Positions 26,337-34,478 of a DNA stretch of 64,000 nt are shown one piece after another. The stretch's first letter is position 1. Every line of letters begins with the position of its first letter. This stretch comes from Variovorax sp. CF079 (GTDB lineage: Bacteria; Pseudomonadota; Gammaproteobacteria; Burkholderiales; Burkholderiaceae_C): assembly GCF_900101545.1 (NCBI RefSeq), contig NZ_FMZU01000027.1, forward strand, positions 25,560-89,559, written 5' to 3'. The position numbers were made by a program, and so were the translations under genes. The notes beneath the pieces are model-generated. The model saw only the letters and a list, made by a program, of their open reading frames with translations, had not been told where the DNA came from and searched no databases.

Positions 26337-27410
26337 ATGAAAATCGCCATCCTGGGCGGCGGCCACGGCTGTTACGCCGCCGCTGCCGACCTGTCCGAAG
26401 CCGGCCACGAAGTGCGGCTCTGGCGCCGCGACGCCGATGCGCTCGCCGCCGTGCGGCTGGCCGGTTCGATCACGCTGAAGGACGCGCGCGGCGCGCGCGA
26501 AGTACCGATCGCGCTGGCGACCGCCGACATCGGCGAGGCTTTGCGTGGAGCGATTCTGATCGTGATCCCGACGCCGGCCGTGGCGCAGGAAGACATCGCC
26601 CGCGCCATGGCGCCGCATCTGGTCGATGGCCAGGTGGTGTTCCTGCCGCCCGGCACCTTCGGCAGCTTCGTGATGGCGCGCATCGCCAAGGAAGCCGGCA
26701 GCCGCGCCGATGTCGCCTGGGCTGAGACCGGCACGCTGCCTTACCTGGCGCGCAAGCACGGCGAGCGCGAGGTCAACGTCACGATTCGCGCCATTCGCCT
26801 GCCGACCGGCGTGTACCCGGCGCGCAACGCGCAGCAGGCGCTGGAAGTGATCCGCCAGGCCTATCCGAGCGTGCATGGCTGCGGCGATGCGCTGTCGGGC
26901 GCGCTGATGAACGCCGGGCCGGTCATTCATCCGCCCCTGATGGTGATGAACGCCGCGCCGCTGCAGCACTTCGAGCGCTGGGACATCCACAACGAGGGCA
27001 CGCAGCGCGCGGTGCGCGACGTGACCGATCGGCTCGACCAGGAGCGCATCGCCGTGCGCGAGGCCTTCGGGCAGGGCGCGCCGCACTATCCGCTGGCCGA
27101 CCACTACAACAACGACCAGTGGATGTACGGCGACGCCCACAAGCAGCTGGTCAAGTCGGGCGACTGGCGCGAGAACATCGACCTCTACGCCCACCGCTAC
27201 ATCACCGAAGACACCGAGCTGGGCCTGGCCTTCCTCGCCTCGGCGGCGCGCTATGCAGGCGTCGATGCGCCGATTGCGCACGGCCTGCTGGCCATCGTCG
27301 GCGGCTTCCTCGGCCGCGATCTGCGCCGGGGCCCGCGCACCTTCGAGCGACTGGGCCTTGCCGTCCTCGACAAGGCCGAGCTGAAGAAGAGGCTGCATGA
27401 TGGCGAATGA
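26337..27410 (+). CDS. NAD/NADP octopine/nopaline dehydrogenase family protein
   Basis: A 357-residue protein. The N-terminal Rossmann fold starts KIAILGGGHGCYAAAADLSE (residues ~2-21) with acidic and basic residues after the second strand. The C-terminal half has the opine dehydrogenase helical domain with NAGPVIHPPLMVMNA, a His-Pro pair conserved in the family. Opine dehydrogenases reductively join an amino acid and a 2-oxo acid, but many bacterial members act on other 2-hydroxy or imine substrates, so the substrate is open. ATG 26337 is chosen; GTG 26313 is possible. It starts a four-gene operon in which all genes overlap by 4 to 14 bases. Confidence 0.8.
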   Translation: MKIAILGGGHGCYAAAADLSEAGHEVRLWRRDADALAAVRLAGSITLKDARGAREVPIALATADIGEALRGAILIVIPTPAVAQEDIARAMAPHLVDGQVVFLPPGTFGSFVMARIAKEAGSRADVAWAETGTLPYLARKHGEREVNVTIRAIRLPTGVYPARNAQQALEVIRQAYPSVHGCGDALSGALMNAGPVIHPPLMVMNAAPLQHFERWDIHNEGTQRAVRDVTDRLDQERIAVREAFGQGAPHYPLADHYNNDQWMYGDAHKQLVKSGDWRENIDLYAHRYITEDTELGLAFLASAARYAGVDAPIAHGLLAIVGGFLGRDLRRGPRTFERLGLAVLDKAELKKRLHDGE

Positions 27411-28404
27411 GACGCCGGCGCCGCGCTTTGCCGCCGTCGGCGCGGGCCGCATGGGCCGCGGCATCGCGATCGCCTTCGCCTATGCGGGCCATCGCATCGC
27501 ATTGGTCGACCTGCGCCCGCGCAGCGACGAGGCCTGGCAGAAGCTGCGCGCCGAAGCGCGGGCCGAGATCGAGGCCAGTCTCAGGGGGCTCGCACAACTT
27601 GGCGTCGTCGAGGCTGCGCAGGTGAGTGCGATTGCCGACCGCGTCGAACTCGTGCCGGCCGCCGACGCGCCGCGCGCGTTGGGCCAGGCCGAGCTGGTCT
27701 TCGAAGGCGTGCCCGAGACGCTGGAGGCCAAGCGCGAGGCCTTCGAGCAGCTCAACCGGCATTGCCGCGGCGACGCGATCCTGACCTCCACCACCAGCAG
27801 CATCCTGGTCACGCAGCTCGCGGCGCTGGTGAAGAGGCCGGAGCGCTTCCTGAACATGCACTGGCTCAATCCGGCCTACGTGATCCCTGTGGTGGAGCTG
27901 AGCTGTCACCCGGGCACCGATGCCGCGGTGCTGGCGCGCACCAAGCACCTGATGGAGCAGATCGGCAAGCTGCCGGTGGTCTGCGGCGCTTCGCCCGGCT
28001 ACATCGTGCCGCGGCTGCAGGCGCTGGTGATGAACGAGGCGGCGCGGATGATCGAGGAGGGCGCGGCCACCGCCGAGGAGATCGACAAGGCCACGCGCTA
28101 CGGCCTGGGCCTGCGCTTCGCGGCGCTCGGCGTGGTGGAGTTCATCGACTTCGGCGGCTGCGACATCCTGCACCATGCGAGCCGCGAGATGTCGGCATCG
28201 ATCGACAAGGGGCGCTACGCCGCGCCGGCCATCGTCGATCGCATGGTGGCCGAAGGCCGGCTGGGCCTGAAGACCGGCAGCGGCTTTTACGACTACGACG
28301 GCCGCGATGTCGCGGCCTACCGGCGCGACGTGCTTGCGCGCACGCTGGGCATGCTCCGGCATGCGGGGCTCTGGCAGCCTCCGGCCGACAAGACACAGCC
28401 ATGA
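27397..28404 (+). CDS. 3-hydroxyacyl-CoA dehydrogenase family protein
   Basis: A 335-residue NAD-dependent dehydrogenase. The nucleotide-binding motif GAGRMGRGIA (about 16-25) and the VFEGVPETLEAKREAF and TSTTSS segments with a catalytic MHWLNPAYV His block are typical of 3-hydroxybutyryl/3-hydroxyacyl-CoA dehydrogenases. The C-terminal domain has GYIVPRLQALVMNEAARMIE and a closing KTGSGFYDYDG. It lacks an enoyl-CoA hydratase partner domain, so it is a stand-alone beta-oxidation type enzyme or a relative acting on another 3-hydroxy acid. It overlaps the opine-dehydrogenase gene by 14 bases. Confidence 0.85.
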   Translation: MMANETPAPRFAAVGAGRMGRGIAIAFAYAGHRIALVDLRPRSDEAWQKLRAEARAEIEASLRGLAQLGVVEAAQVSAIADRVELVPAADAPRALGQAELVFEGVPETLEAKREAFEQLNRHCRGDAILTSTTSSILVTQLAALVKRPERFLNMHWLNPAYVIPVVELSCHPGTDAAVLARTKHLMEQIGKLPVVCGASPGYIVPRLQALVMNEAARMIEEGAATAEEIDKATRYGLGLRFAALGVVEFIDFGGCDILHHASREMSASIDKGRYAAPAIVDRMVAEGRLGLKTGSGFYDYDGRDVAAYRRDVLARTLGMLRHAGLWQPPADKTQP

Positions 28405-29204
28405 TGAAGGTCCGCCGCGCGTTCGCAGATCTGTCGGTCGGGCAGGTGCACTACGCGAGCTGCGGCGATCCGCGCGCCGAGACGGTGCTGCTGCTGCACC
28501 AGTCCCCGCGCAGCTGGGCCGAGTACCGGCACGTGCTGCCCTTGGTCGGAGAGCGCTTCCGGGCAGTGGCGATGGACACCGCGGGCTTCGGCGACTCCGA
28601 CGCCGGACCGGCGCCCGCGAGCATCGAGCAGTGGGCGCGCGTCGCGGTCGAGCTGCTCGATGCCCTGGGCATTGCACGCGCGCACGTGGTGGGCCACCAC
28701 ACGGGCGGCGTCATCGCAGTCGAGCTGGCTGCCTCCTTCGCGGACCGGGTGCATGGGCTGGTGTTGTCTTCCACGCCCTACACCGATGCGGCCTTCCGCC
28801 GCGCCCGCGCCGAGCGGCCGCCGATCGACGAGGTTGCGCCGAGCACCGACGGCAGCCATCTCGCGGCGCTGTGGCAGAAGCGGCAGTCCTTCTACCCGCC
28901 GAACCGGCCCGAGCTGCTGGAAGCCTTCGTGCGCGATGCGCTCAGCGTCGGCGAGCGGCTGGAGGAGGGGCACCGGGCCGTCGCGTCCTATCGGATGGAG
29001 GATCGCATCGCGAAGATCGCGCAGCCGACGCTGATCCTGCGCGCCACCGAGGATCCTTTCGCTGCGCCGCACGCAGCCGAACTGCAGGCGCATCTGCCGC
29101 ATGCGCGCCTCGTCGACATCGCCGGCGGCATGGTGCCCCTGCCCGACCAGATGCCCGAAGCCTTCGCCGCGGCGGTGCTCGATTTCCTGGAGACGCTGCC
29201 ATGA
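28401..29204 (+). CDS. Alpha/beta hydrolase with His in the nucleophile position
   Basis: A 267-residue alpha/beta-hydrolase-fold protein. The oxyanion region reads LLLHQSPRSWAEYRHVLP and the strand before the acid is PTLILRATEDPFAAP. The nucleophile elbow reads VVGHHTGG, so the residue that is Ser in GHSMGG-type hydrolases is His100. The usual C-terminal catalytic His is also not obvious (DIAGGMVPLPDQMPEAF). Such GHHTG members exist in bacteria without an assigned mechanism, so hydrolase activity should not be assumed. ATG 28401 overlaps the previous stop (ATGA) and its own stop overlaps the next start. Confidence 0.8.
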   Translation: MMKVRRAFADLSVGQVHYASCGDPRAETVLLLHQSPRSWAEYRHVLPLVGERFRAVAMDTAGFGDSDAGPAPASIEQWARVAVELLDALGIARAHVVGHHTGGVIAVELAASFADRVHGLVLSSTPYTDAAFRRARAERPPIDEVAPSTDGSHLAALWQKRQSFYPPNRPELLEAFVRDALSVGERLEEGHRAVASYRMEDRIAKIAQPTLILRATEDPFAAPHAAELQAHLPHARLVDIAGGMVPLPDQMPEAFAAAVLDFLETLP

Positions 29205-30058
29205 AGGCCGTGCGCATCCACGGCTTCGGTGCGGCGCCGGTGCTCGAAGAGATGGAAGACCCGCAGCCCCGCGCCGGCCGCACGATCGTCCGCATGGCCG
29301 CGGCCACTGTGGGGCATATCGATCGCACGGTCTGGAGCGGCGGCTTTCTCCGGCATCCGCCGCTGCCTTACGTCCCGGGCGTCGAGGCCGCGGGGACCGT
29401 GGTGGCGAGCGAATGCTACACGGCGGGCCAGCGCGTCTGGCTGCGCGGCGCAGGCCTCGGCACCAACGCCGACGGCACCTGGTGCGAGCTGATCGATGCG
29501 CCCGATGAGGCGCTGGGCCTTCTTCCCGACGAGGTCGACATGGCCCTCGGTTCGGCCTTCTTCTCGCCCTCCACCTCGGCCTGGGTCGCGCTGCATGAGA
29601 TCGCGAAGCTCCAAGCTGGCGAGCGCGTGCTGGTGACGGGTGCCACCGGCGCCGTCGGATCGATGGTGTTGCAGCTGGCGCGCGATGCGGGCGCCGAAGT
29701 GATCACCGAGGCCGGCGCGCCGGTGACGCTCCTGGTCGATACCGTCGGCGGGCCGGTGCTCGAAGCGGCTTTGCCCGGCGTGGCGCCCGGCGGCCGCGCG
29801 GTGCTGGTCGGCTACACGGCCGGCAACACGCTGGCGCTGGACATCGCGCATTTCCTGCAGCGCGACGTGGCGCTGCTGCCGCTCAACATGTTCAGGCGCG
29901 AGGCTGCGGGACGGGCCGCTGCGCCCGAACTGCTGGCGCGCCTGGGCGATGGGCGGCTGAAGCTCGATGTGAAGCGCTTCCGGCTCGACGAGGCGGCCAC
30001 GGCGCTCGAATGGATCACGCAGCGCGGGCATCGTGGCAGAGCGGTCCTGGTGCCGTGA
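29201..30058 (+). CDS. Quinone oxidoreductase-like medium-chain dehydrogenase (short form)
   Basis: A 285-residue member of the zinc-independent MDR/quinone oxidoreductase group. GroES-like N-terminal features are present (VGHIDRTVWSGGF, LPYVPGVEAAGTVV), with no zinc-binding cysteine set. The NADPH-binding motif is VTGATGAVGSMVLQLA. At 285 residues it is about 40 shorter than typical family members; the shortening falls after the Rossmann motif, where GAEVITEAGAPVTLLVDTVGG joins directly to the next strand. Last gene of the four-gene operon; an inverted repeat follows its stop. Confidence 0.8.
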   Translation: MKAVRIHGFGAAPVLEEMEDPQPRAGRTIVRMAAATVGHIDRTVWSGGFLRHPPLPYVPGVEAAGTVVASECYTAGQRVWLRGAGLGTNADGTWCELIDAPDEALGLLPDEVDMALGSAFFSPSTSAWVALHEIAKLQAGERVLVTGATGAVGSMVLQLARDAGAEVITEAGAPVTLLVDTVGGPVLEAALPGVAPGGRAVLVGYTAGNTLALDIAHFLQRDVALLPLNMFRREAAGRAAAPELLARLGDGRLKLDVKRFRLDEAATALEWITQRGHRGRAVLVP

Positions 30059-30074
30059 AGTTCACCATCACCAC

Positions 30075-30134
30075 CCGTTCGGGCTGAGCTTGTCGAAGCC
30101 GCGCACAAGGCTTCGACAAGCTCAGCCCGAACGG
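30075..30134. repeat. REP-like perfect inverted repeat between convergent genes
   Basis: Two perfectly complementary 25-base arms (30075-30099 and 30110-30134) are separated by a 10-base loop; the core of each arm is TTCGACAAGCTCAGCCCGAA or its complement. It lies between the convergent quinone oxidoreductase and marR genes. A diverged copy occurs at 55686-55761. A long stem at this place can end transcription from both sides; the repetition marks it as a REP-type element. Confidence 0.85.
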
Positions 30135-30149
30135 TCAGGGGAGATGGGG

Positions 30150-30629
30150 CTACTCGTCGTCCGTATCCGTCTCCAGCGGCGCGCGCGCATGCAGCTCGAT
30201 CATCTGCCGCAAGGTGGTCTTCAGCTCCTCGGCGCGCAGCAGGCCGAAGGGCTCCAGCACCCGCAGCTCATGCTCCCTGGCGAGCTCCATCAGGTGCTCC
30301 ACCGTCTTGGCGCCCTTGCGCGTGATGCGCACCAGCGTGACGCGGCGATCACTCTCATGGGGCAGGCGTTCGACCTGGCCCTTGGATTCCATGCGGTCCA
30401 GAAGACGCGTCACCGTCGGCTGCTTGGTCACCGTGACCTGCGCCAGCTGCCCAATGCTGATCGGCTCGCCGCCCGCCAGCGAGGCCATCACCCGCCACTC
30501 GGAGACCGAGAAACCGTGCTGGCGCGCGACCACGTGGAACTCCGTAGAGATCAGCTGGCTGGCCTGCGCCAGCAGCGCCGGCAGGTAGTCGTCGACGAAG
30601 CGCAGCGGCTTAGCGGGCTTCGTCGCCAT
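30150..30629 (-). CDS. MarR-family transcriptional regulator
   Basis: A 159-residue winged-helix regulator. The recognition region is ISIGQLAQVTVTKQPTVTRL followed by a wing with LPHESDRRVTLVRITRKG (about residues 60-110), both typical of MarR. It is encoded divergently from the Ior-like operon across a 137-base gap that has a promoter-like sequence and a possible operator, so control of that operon by an aromatic ligand is a reasonable inference. ATG 30629 (MATKPAKP) is preferred; ATG 30668 would add 13 residues. Confidence 0.9.
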   Translation of the reverse strand: MATKPAKPLRFVDDYLPALLAQASQLISTEFHVVARQHGFSVSEWRVMASLAGGEPISIGQLAQVTVTKQPTVTRLLDRMESKGQVERLPHESDRRVTLVRITRKGAKTVEHLMELAREHELRVLEPFGLLRAEELKTTLRQMIELHARAPLETDTDDE

Positions 30630-30686
30630 GAAGGGCCCCCGGGTCTGCGGCAGGCACGCAGCTTGCATGTCTAGGGTAATTCATGA

Positions 30687-30715
30687 TTGTGGATACATTC
30701 AGTTGTCAACATTAT
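30687..30715 (+). promoter_or_regulatory. Candidate promoter and weak operator before the Ior-like genes
   Basis: TTGTGG and CATTAT are spaced by 17 bases. The intervening TTCAGTTGTCAACA (30698-30711) matches 10 of 14 positions of the operator-like palindrome found at 42929-42942. The palindrome is poor here, so regulator binding is uncertain. The gap to ATG 30767 is 51 bases. Confidence 0.35.
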
Positions 30716-30766
30716 ATGGACTGCACGATGAGGCGGCCAATGCCGTCATGAGGAACAAGGCACATC

Positions 30767-32950
30767 ATGGCTGAACGATCGTTCGTCGAGGAGGTTAAGA
30801 AACTCCGACTTTCGGAGGGGGAGCTGTTCCGGGGCGAAGGCATTCTGGCCGTCACCAAGGCGCTGCTCGAATCGGGTGTTTCCTATGTCGCGGGCTACCA
30901 GGGTGCACCCATTTCGCACCTGATGGACGTGCTGGCCGACGCCCAGGACATCCTGGCCGAGCAGGGCATCCGCTTCGAGAACAGCGCGAGCGAGGCCACG
31001 GCCGCCGCCACGCTGGCCGCCTCGGTCAACTACCCGCTGCGCGGCGCCGTGACCTTCAAGGCGACGGTGGGCACCAATGTGGCCTCCGACGCGCTGGCCA
31101 ACCTGGCTTCGGGCGGCGTGACCGGCGGCGCGCTGGTCATCGTGGGCGAGGACTACGGCGAGGGCTCCTCGATCATGCAGGAGCGCAGCCACGCCTTCGC
31201 GATGAAGTCGCAGATCTGGCTGCTCGATCCGCGGCCCAACCTGCCCTGCATCGTCGATGCCGTGAAGAAGGGCTTCGAGCTTTCGGAGGCCAGCCACACG
31301 CCGGTGATGCTGCAGCTGCGCATCCGCGCCTGCCATGTGCACGGGCAGTTCGTGGCCGGCGCCAACCGGCGGCCCGCCTTCACGATCAAGGATGCGCTCG
31401 AGAACCCGCAGCGCGACGTCAGCCGCATCGTGCTGCCGCCGGCCAGCTTCGTGCACGAGCAAGAGAAGGTGAAGGACCGCTGGCCCGCCGCGGTGCGCTT
31501 CATCGAAGACAACAGGCTCAACGAGTTCTTCTCGGAAGACGCCGACGACATCGGCATCATCGTGCAGGGCGGCAGCTACAACACCCTCGTGCGTGCACTC
31601 GAACGCCTGGGCCTGGCCGACGTCTACGGCAACAGCCGGGTGCCGCTCTACGTGATGAACGTGGCCTACCCGGTCATCGAGAGCGAGGTGCTGCGCTTCT
31701 GCGAAGGCAAGCGCGCGGTCTTGATCGTCGAAGAGGGTCAACCCAACTTCGTCGAGCAGAACCTCGCGACCATCCTGCGCCAAGCCGGCTCGACCACGGC
31801 GCTGCACGGCAAGGACATGCTGCCGGTGGCCGGCGAATACACCGCGGCCGAACTGCTCAAGGGCGCGCGCAGCTTCGGCGAGCGCTACGGCCGGTTGCAG
31901 CCGCTGCCGGTGCCCGCGCCGGTGCGCCGGGTGATCCCACTCATCGAGGTCGCCGACGTCGGTGTCGATGGCGCGCCCGAACCGGCCCTGCCGCTGGACG
32001 AGAACGTGCATGCACGCCCGCCGGGCTTCTGCACGGGGTGCCCCGAGCGCCCGATCTTCAGCGCAATGAAGCTGGTGGAGCGCGAGCTCGGGCCCCACCA
32101 CGTCAGCGCCGACATCGGCTGCCACCTGTTCTCGATCCTGCCGCCCTTCAACATCGGCAACACCACCATGGGCTACGGCCTGGGCGGCGCCGGCGCCTCC
32201 GCGCTCAACGCGCCGGCGGGCAAGCGCGCGATCTCGATGATGGGCGACGGCGGCTTCTGGCACAACGGGCTGACCAGCGGCGTCGCCAACGCGGTCTTCA
32301 ACAAGAGCGACAACCTGACCATCGTGGTCGACAACAACTACACCTCGGCCACCGGCGGCCAGGACATCCTGTCGTCCACCGCGCACAACGCGACGCGCAG
32401 CACCGGCCACGAGATCGAGCGCGCGGTGCGCGGCGTGGGCGTGAAGTGGGTGCGGACGATCCGCCGCACCTACGACGTCGCAGGCATGCGCGACGCGCTC
32501 AAGGAGGCGCTGACCACGAAGGAGAAGGGCCCCAAGGTGCTGATCGCGCAGTCCGAATGCATGCTCAACAAGCAGCGGCGCGAGAAGCCGCTGGTGCGCA
32601 AGGCGATCGCCGAGGGCAAGCGCGTGGTGCGCGACAAGTTCGGCGTCGATTCCGACACCTGCACCGGCGACCACTCGTGCATCCGGCTTTCGGGCTGCCC
32701 GTCGCTGTCGATCAAGGCCAATCCCGATCCGCTGCGCACCGATCCGGTCGCGACCGTGCTCGACAGCTGCGTCGGTTGCGGCAACTGCGGCGATGTCTCG
32801 CATGCCGCGGTGCTGTGCCCGTCGTTCTACAAGGCGCAGATCGTCAGCAACCCGAACGGCTGGGACCGCTTGCGCGAACGCGTGCGCGGCGCGGTGATCG
32901 GCTGGCTCCAACGTGGCGAGGCGAAACGCCGCGCCGAGTACGCCTTCTGA
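30767..32950 (+). CDS. Indolepyruvate ferredoxin oxidoreductase alpha-like subunit (TPP-dependent)
   Basis: A 727-residue protein of the 2-oxoacid:ferredoxin oxidoreductase superfamily. The N-terminal part (about 20-200) is the pyrimidine-binding domain (GYQGAPISHLMDVL, SASEATAAATLAAS). The thiamine-diphosphate motif runs from GDGGFWHNG (493-501) to VVDNN (520-524). Cysteines at 632, 638, 644 and at 668, 671, 674, 684 could ligate Fe-S clusters. Family members oxidise arylpyruvates to aryl-CoA esters with ferredoxin as acceptor. It is followed 10 bases later by the beta subunit. The aromatic 2-oxo acid substrate is inferred from family only. Confidence 0.85.
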   Translation: MAERSFVEEVKKLRLSEGELFRGEGILAVTKALLESGVSYVAGYQGAPISHLMDVLADAQDILAEQGIRFENSASEATAAATLAASVNYPLRGAVTFKATVGTNVASDALANLASGGVTGGALVIVGEDYGEGSSIMQERSHAFAMKSQIWLLDPRPNLPCIVDAVKKGFELSEASHTPVMLQLRIRACHVHGQFVAGANRRPAFTIKDALENPQRDVSRIVLPPASFVHEQEKVKDRWPAAVRFIEDNRLNEFFSEDADDIGIIVQGGSYNTLVRALERLGLADVYGNSRVPLYVMNVAYPVIESEVLRFCEGKRAVLIVEEGQPNFVEQNLATILRQAGSTTALHGKDMLPVAGEYTAAELLKGARSFGERYGRLQPLPVPAPVRRVIPLIEVADVGVDGAPEPALPLDENVHARPPGFCTGCPERPIFSAMKLVERELGPHHVSADIGCHLFSILPPFNIGNTTMGYGLGGAGASALNAPAGKRAISMMGDGGFWHNGLTSGVANAVFNKSDNLTIVVDNNYTSATGGQDILSSTAHNATRSTGHEIERAVRGVGVKWVRTIRRTYDVAGMRDALKEALTTKEKGPKVLIAQSECMLNKQRREKPLVRKAIAEGKRVVRDKFGVDSDTCTGDHSCIRLSGCPSLSIKANPDPLRTDPVATVLDSCVGCGNCGDVSHAAVLCPSFYKAQIVSNPNGWDRLRERVRGAVIGWLQRGEAKRRAEYAF

Positions 32951-32960
32951 TGGCCACGCG

Positions 32961-34460
32961 ATGACGCAACAACAACCTATCAAGATAGCGATCCTCGCCA
33001 TGGGCGGCGAGGGCGGCGGCGTGCTGGCCGACTGGATCGTCGACATGGGCGAGGGCAACGGCTACGTCGCGCAGACCACCTCGGTGCCGGGCGTGGCCCA
33101 GCGCACCGGCGCGACCATCTACTACGTCGAGCTCTACCCCGAGGCGCAGGCCCAGGCCGACGGCGGCCGGCCGGTGCTGGCGCTGATGCCGCTGCCCGGC
33201 GACGTCGACGTGGTGCTGGCCTCGGAGCTGATGGAAGCCGGCCGCGCGGTGCAGCGCGGGCTGGTCACGCGCGAGCGCACCACGCTGGTCGCGTCGACGC
33301 ACCGCGTCTATTCGATCGCCGAGAAGAGCGCGATGGGCGACGGGCGCGTCGACAGCGCACAGCTGCTCGCGCATGCGGACAAGGCCGCCAAGCGCTTCAT
33401 CCGTTTCGACATGGCGCAGGCCGCCGAAGACGCGGGCAGCGTGATCAGTGCGGTGCTGTTCGGCGCGCTGGCCGGCGCCGGCGTGCTGCCCTTCAGCCGC
33501 GCGAAGTTCGAGGCCACCATCGAGCGCGGCGGCGTCGGCGTCAAGCCGAGCCTCGAGGCTTTCGGCGCTGCCTTCGTGCGTGCGCAAAGTGCAGCGGTGG
33601 AAGAGGCGCCGATGGACCTGCCCGCCGCCGCGCCGCAGCCGAAACATCCGGCCGTGCGCGCACTGGTCGAGCGCGTGCAGCGCGACTTTCCCGCCTCTGT
33701 GCACCCGGTGCTGCTGGAAGGCGTGCGCCGGCTCATCGACTACCAGGACCTGGCCTACGCAGCCCTCTACCTCGACCGCGCGGCCGCGATCGCCGCGCTG
33801 CCGAGCAACGACGATCACCGCCTGCTGCGCGAGACCGCGCGCCACCTGGCGCTGTGGATGTCCTACGAGGACACAGCCCGCGTCGCCGCGCTCAAGACCC
33901 GCTCCTCGCGCTTCGAGCGCGTGCGCGGCGAGGCCGGCGTGAAGGGCGGGCAGGTGCTCGCGATCAACGAGTACATGCATCCGCGCCTGCAGGAGATCTG
34001 CGAGACGCTGCCGGCCGGCATCGGGCGCTGGCTGATGAATTCGAGCCTGCCCCGCAAGCTGGTGGAGCGGCTCACGCAGAAGGGCCGTGTGATCCAGACC
34101 AGCTCGCTGCACGGCTACCTGATGCTGCGCACCGTCGCCGCGATGAAGCGCTGGCGCCGGTCCACGCTGCGCTATGCCGAGGAGAACCGCCGCATCGAGG
34201 AATGGCTGCAGCGCATCGCCGCGACCGCAGTGCAGCATCCCGAACTCGCGGTCGAAGTCGCGCAGTGCCAGCGCCTGGTCAAGGGCTACAGCGACACCCA
34301 CGAACGCGGCCTGCGCAACTACGACACGGTGATGGCCGCCTTCCAGCGCGCCGGCGCGGGGCTCGCGCCGGCCACCTTGCGCGAACTGCGCGACGCCGCG
34401 CTCGCCGATGAACACGGGCACAAACTGCAAGCCGCGCTGGCGCAGCATGCGCTGGCCTGA
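32961..34460 (+). CDS. Indolepyruvate oxidoreductase beta-like subunit, extended form
   Basis: A 499-residue protein. Residues 1-200 are the gamma/beta-type domain of 2-oxoacid oxidoreductases (IAILAMGGEGGGVLADWIVD, SVPGVAQRTGATIYYVELY, LLASELME-like VVLASELMEAGRAV). The remaining ~300 residues form a helical extension rich in Arg and Glu, seen in large bacterial IorB-like proteins and absent from ~200-residue archaeal IorB. It makes a complex with the preceding alpha subunit. Start ATG 32961; the frame is open earlier but overlaps the alpha gene. Confidence 0.82.
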   Translation: MTQQQPIKIAILAMGGEGGGVLADWIVDMGEGNGYVAQTTSVPGVAQRTGATIYYVELYPEAQAQADGGRPVLALMPLPGDVDVVLASELMEAGRAVQRGLVTRERTTLVASTHRVYSIAEKSAMGDGRVDSAQLLAHADKAAKRFIRFDMAQAAEDAGSVISAVLFGALAGAGVLPFSRAKFEATIERGGVGVKPSLEAFGAAFVRAQSAAVEEAPMDLPAAAPQPKHPAVRALVERVQRDFPASVHPVLLEGVRRLIDYQDLAYAALYLDRAAAIAALPSNDDHRLLRETARHLALWMSYEDTARVAALKTRSSRFERVRGEAGVKGGQVLAINEYMHPRLQEICETLPAGIGRWLMNSSLPRKLVERLTQKGRVIQTSSLHGYLMLRTVAAMKRWRRSTLRYAEENRRIEEWLQRIAATAVQHPELAVEVAQCQRLVKGYSDTHERGLRNYDTVMAAFQRAGAGLAPATLRELRDAALADEHGHKLQAALAQHALA

Positions 34461-34478
34461 ACAAGGGATGCGAACACC

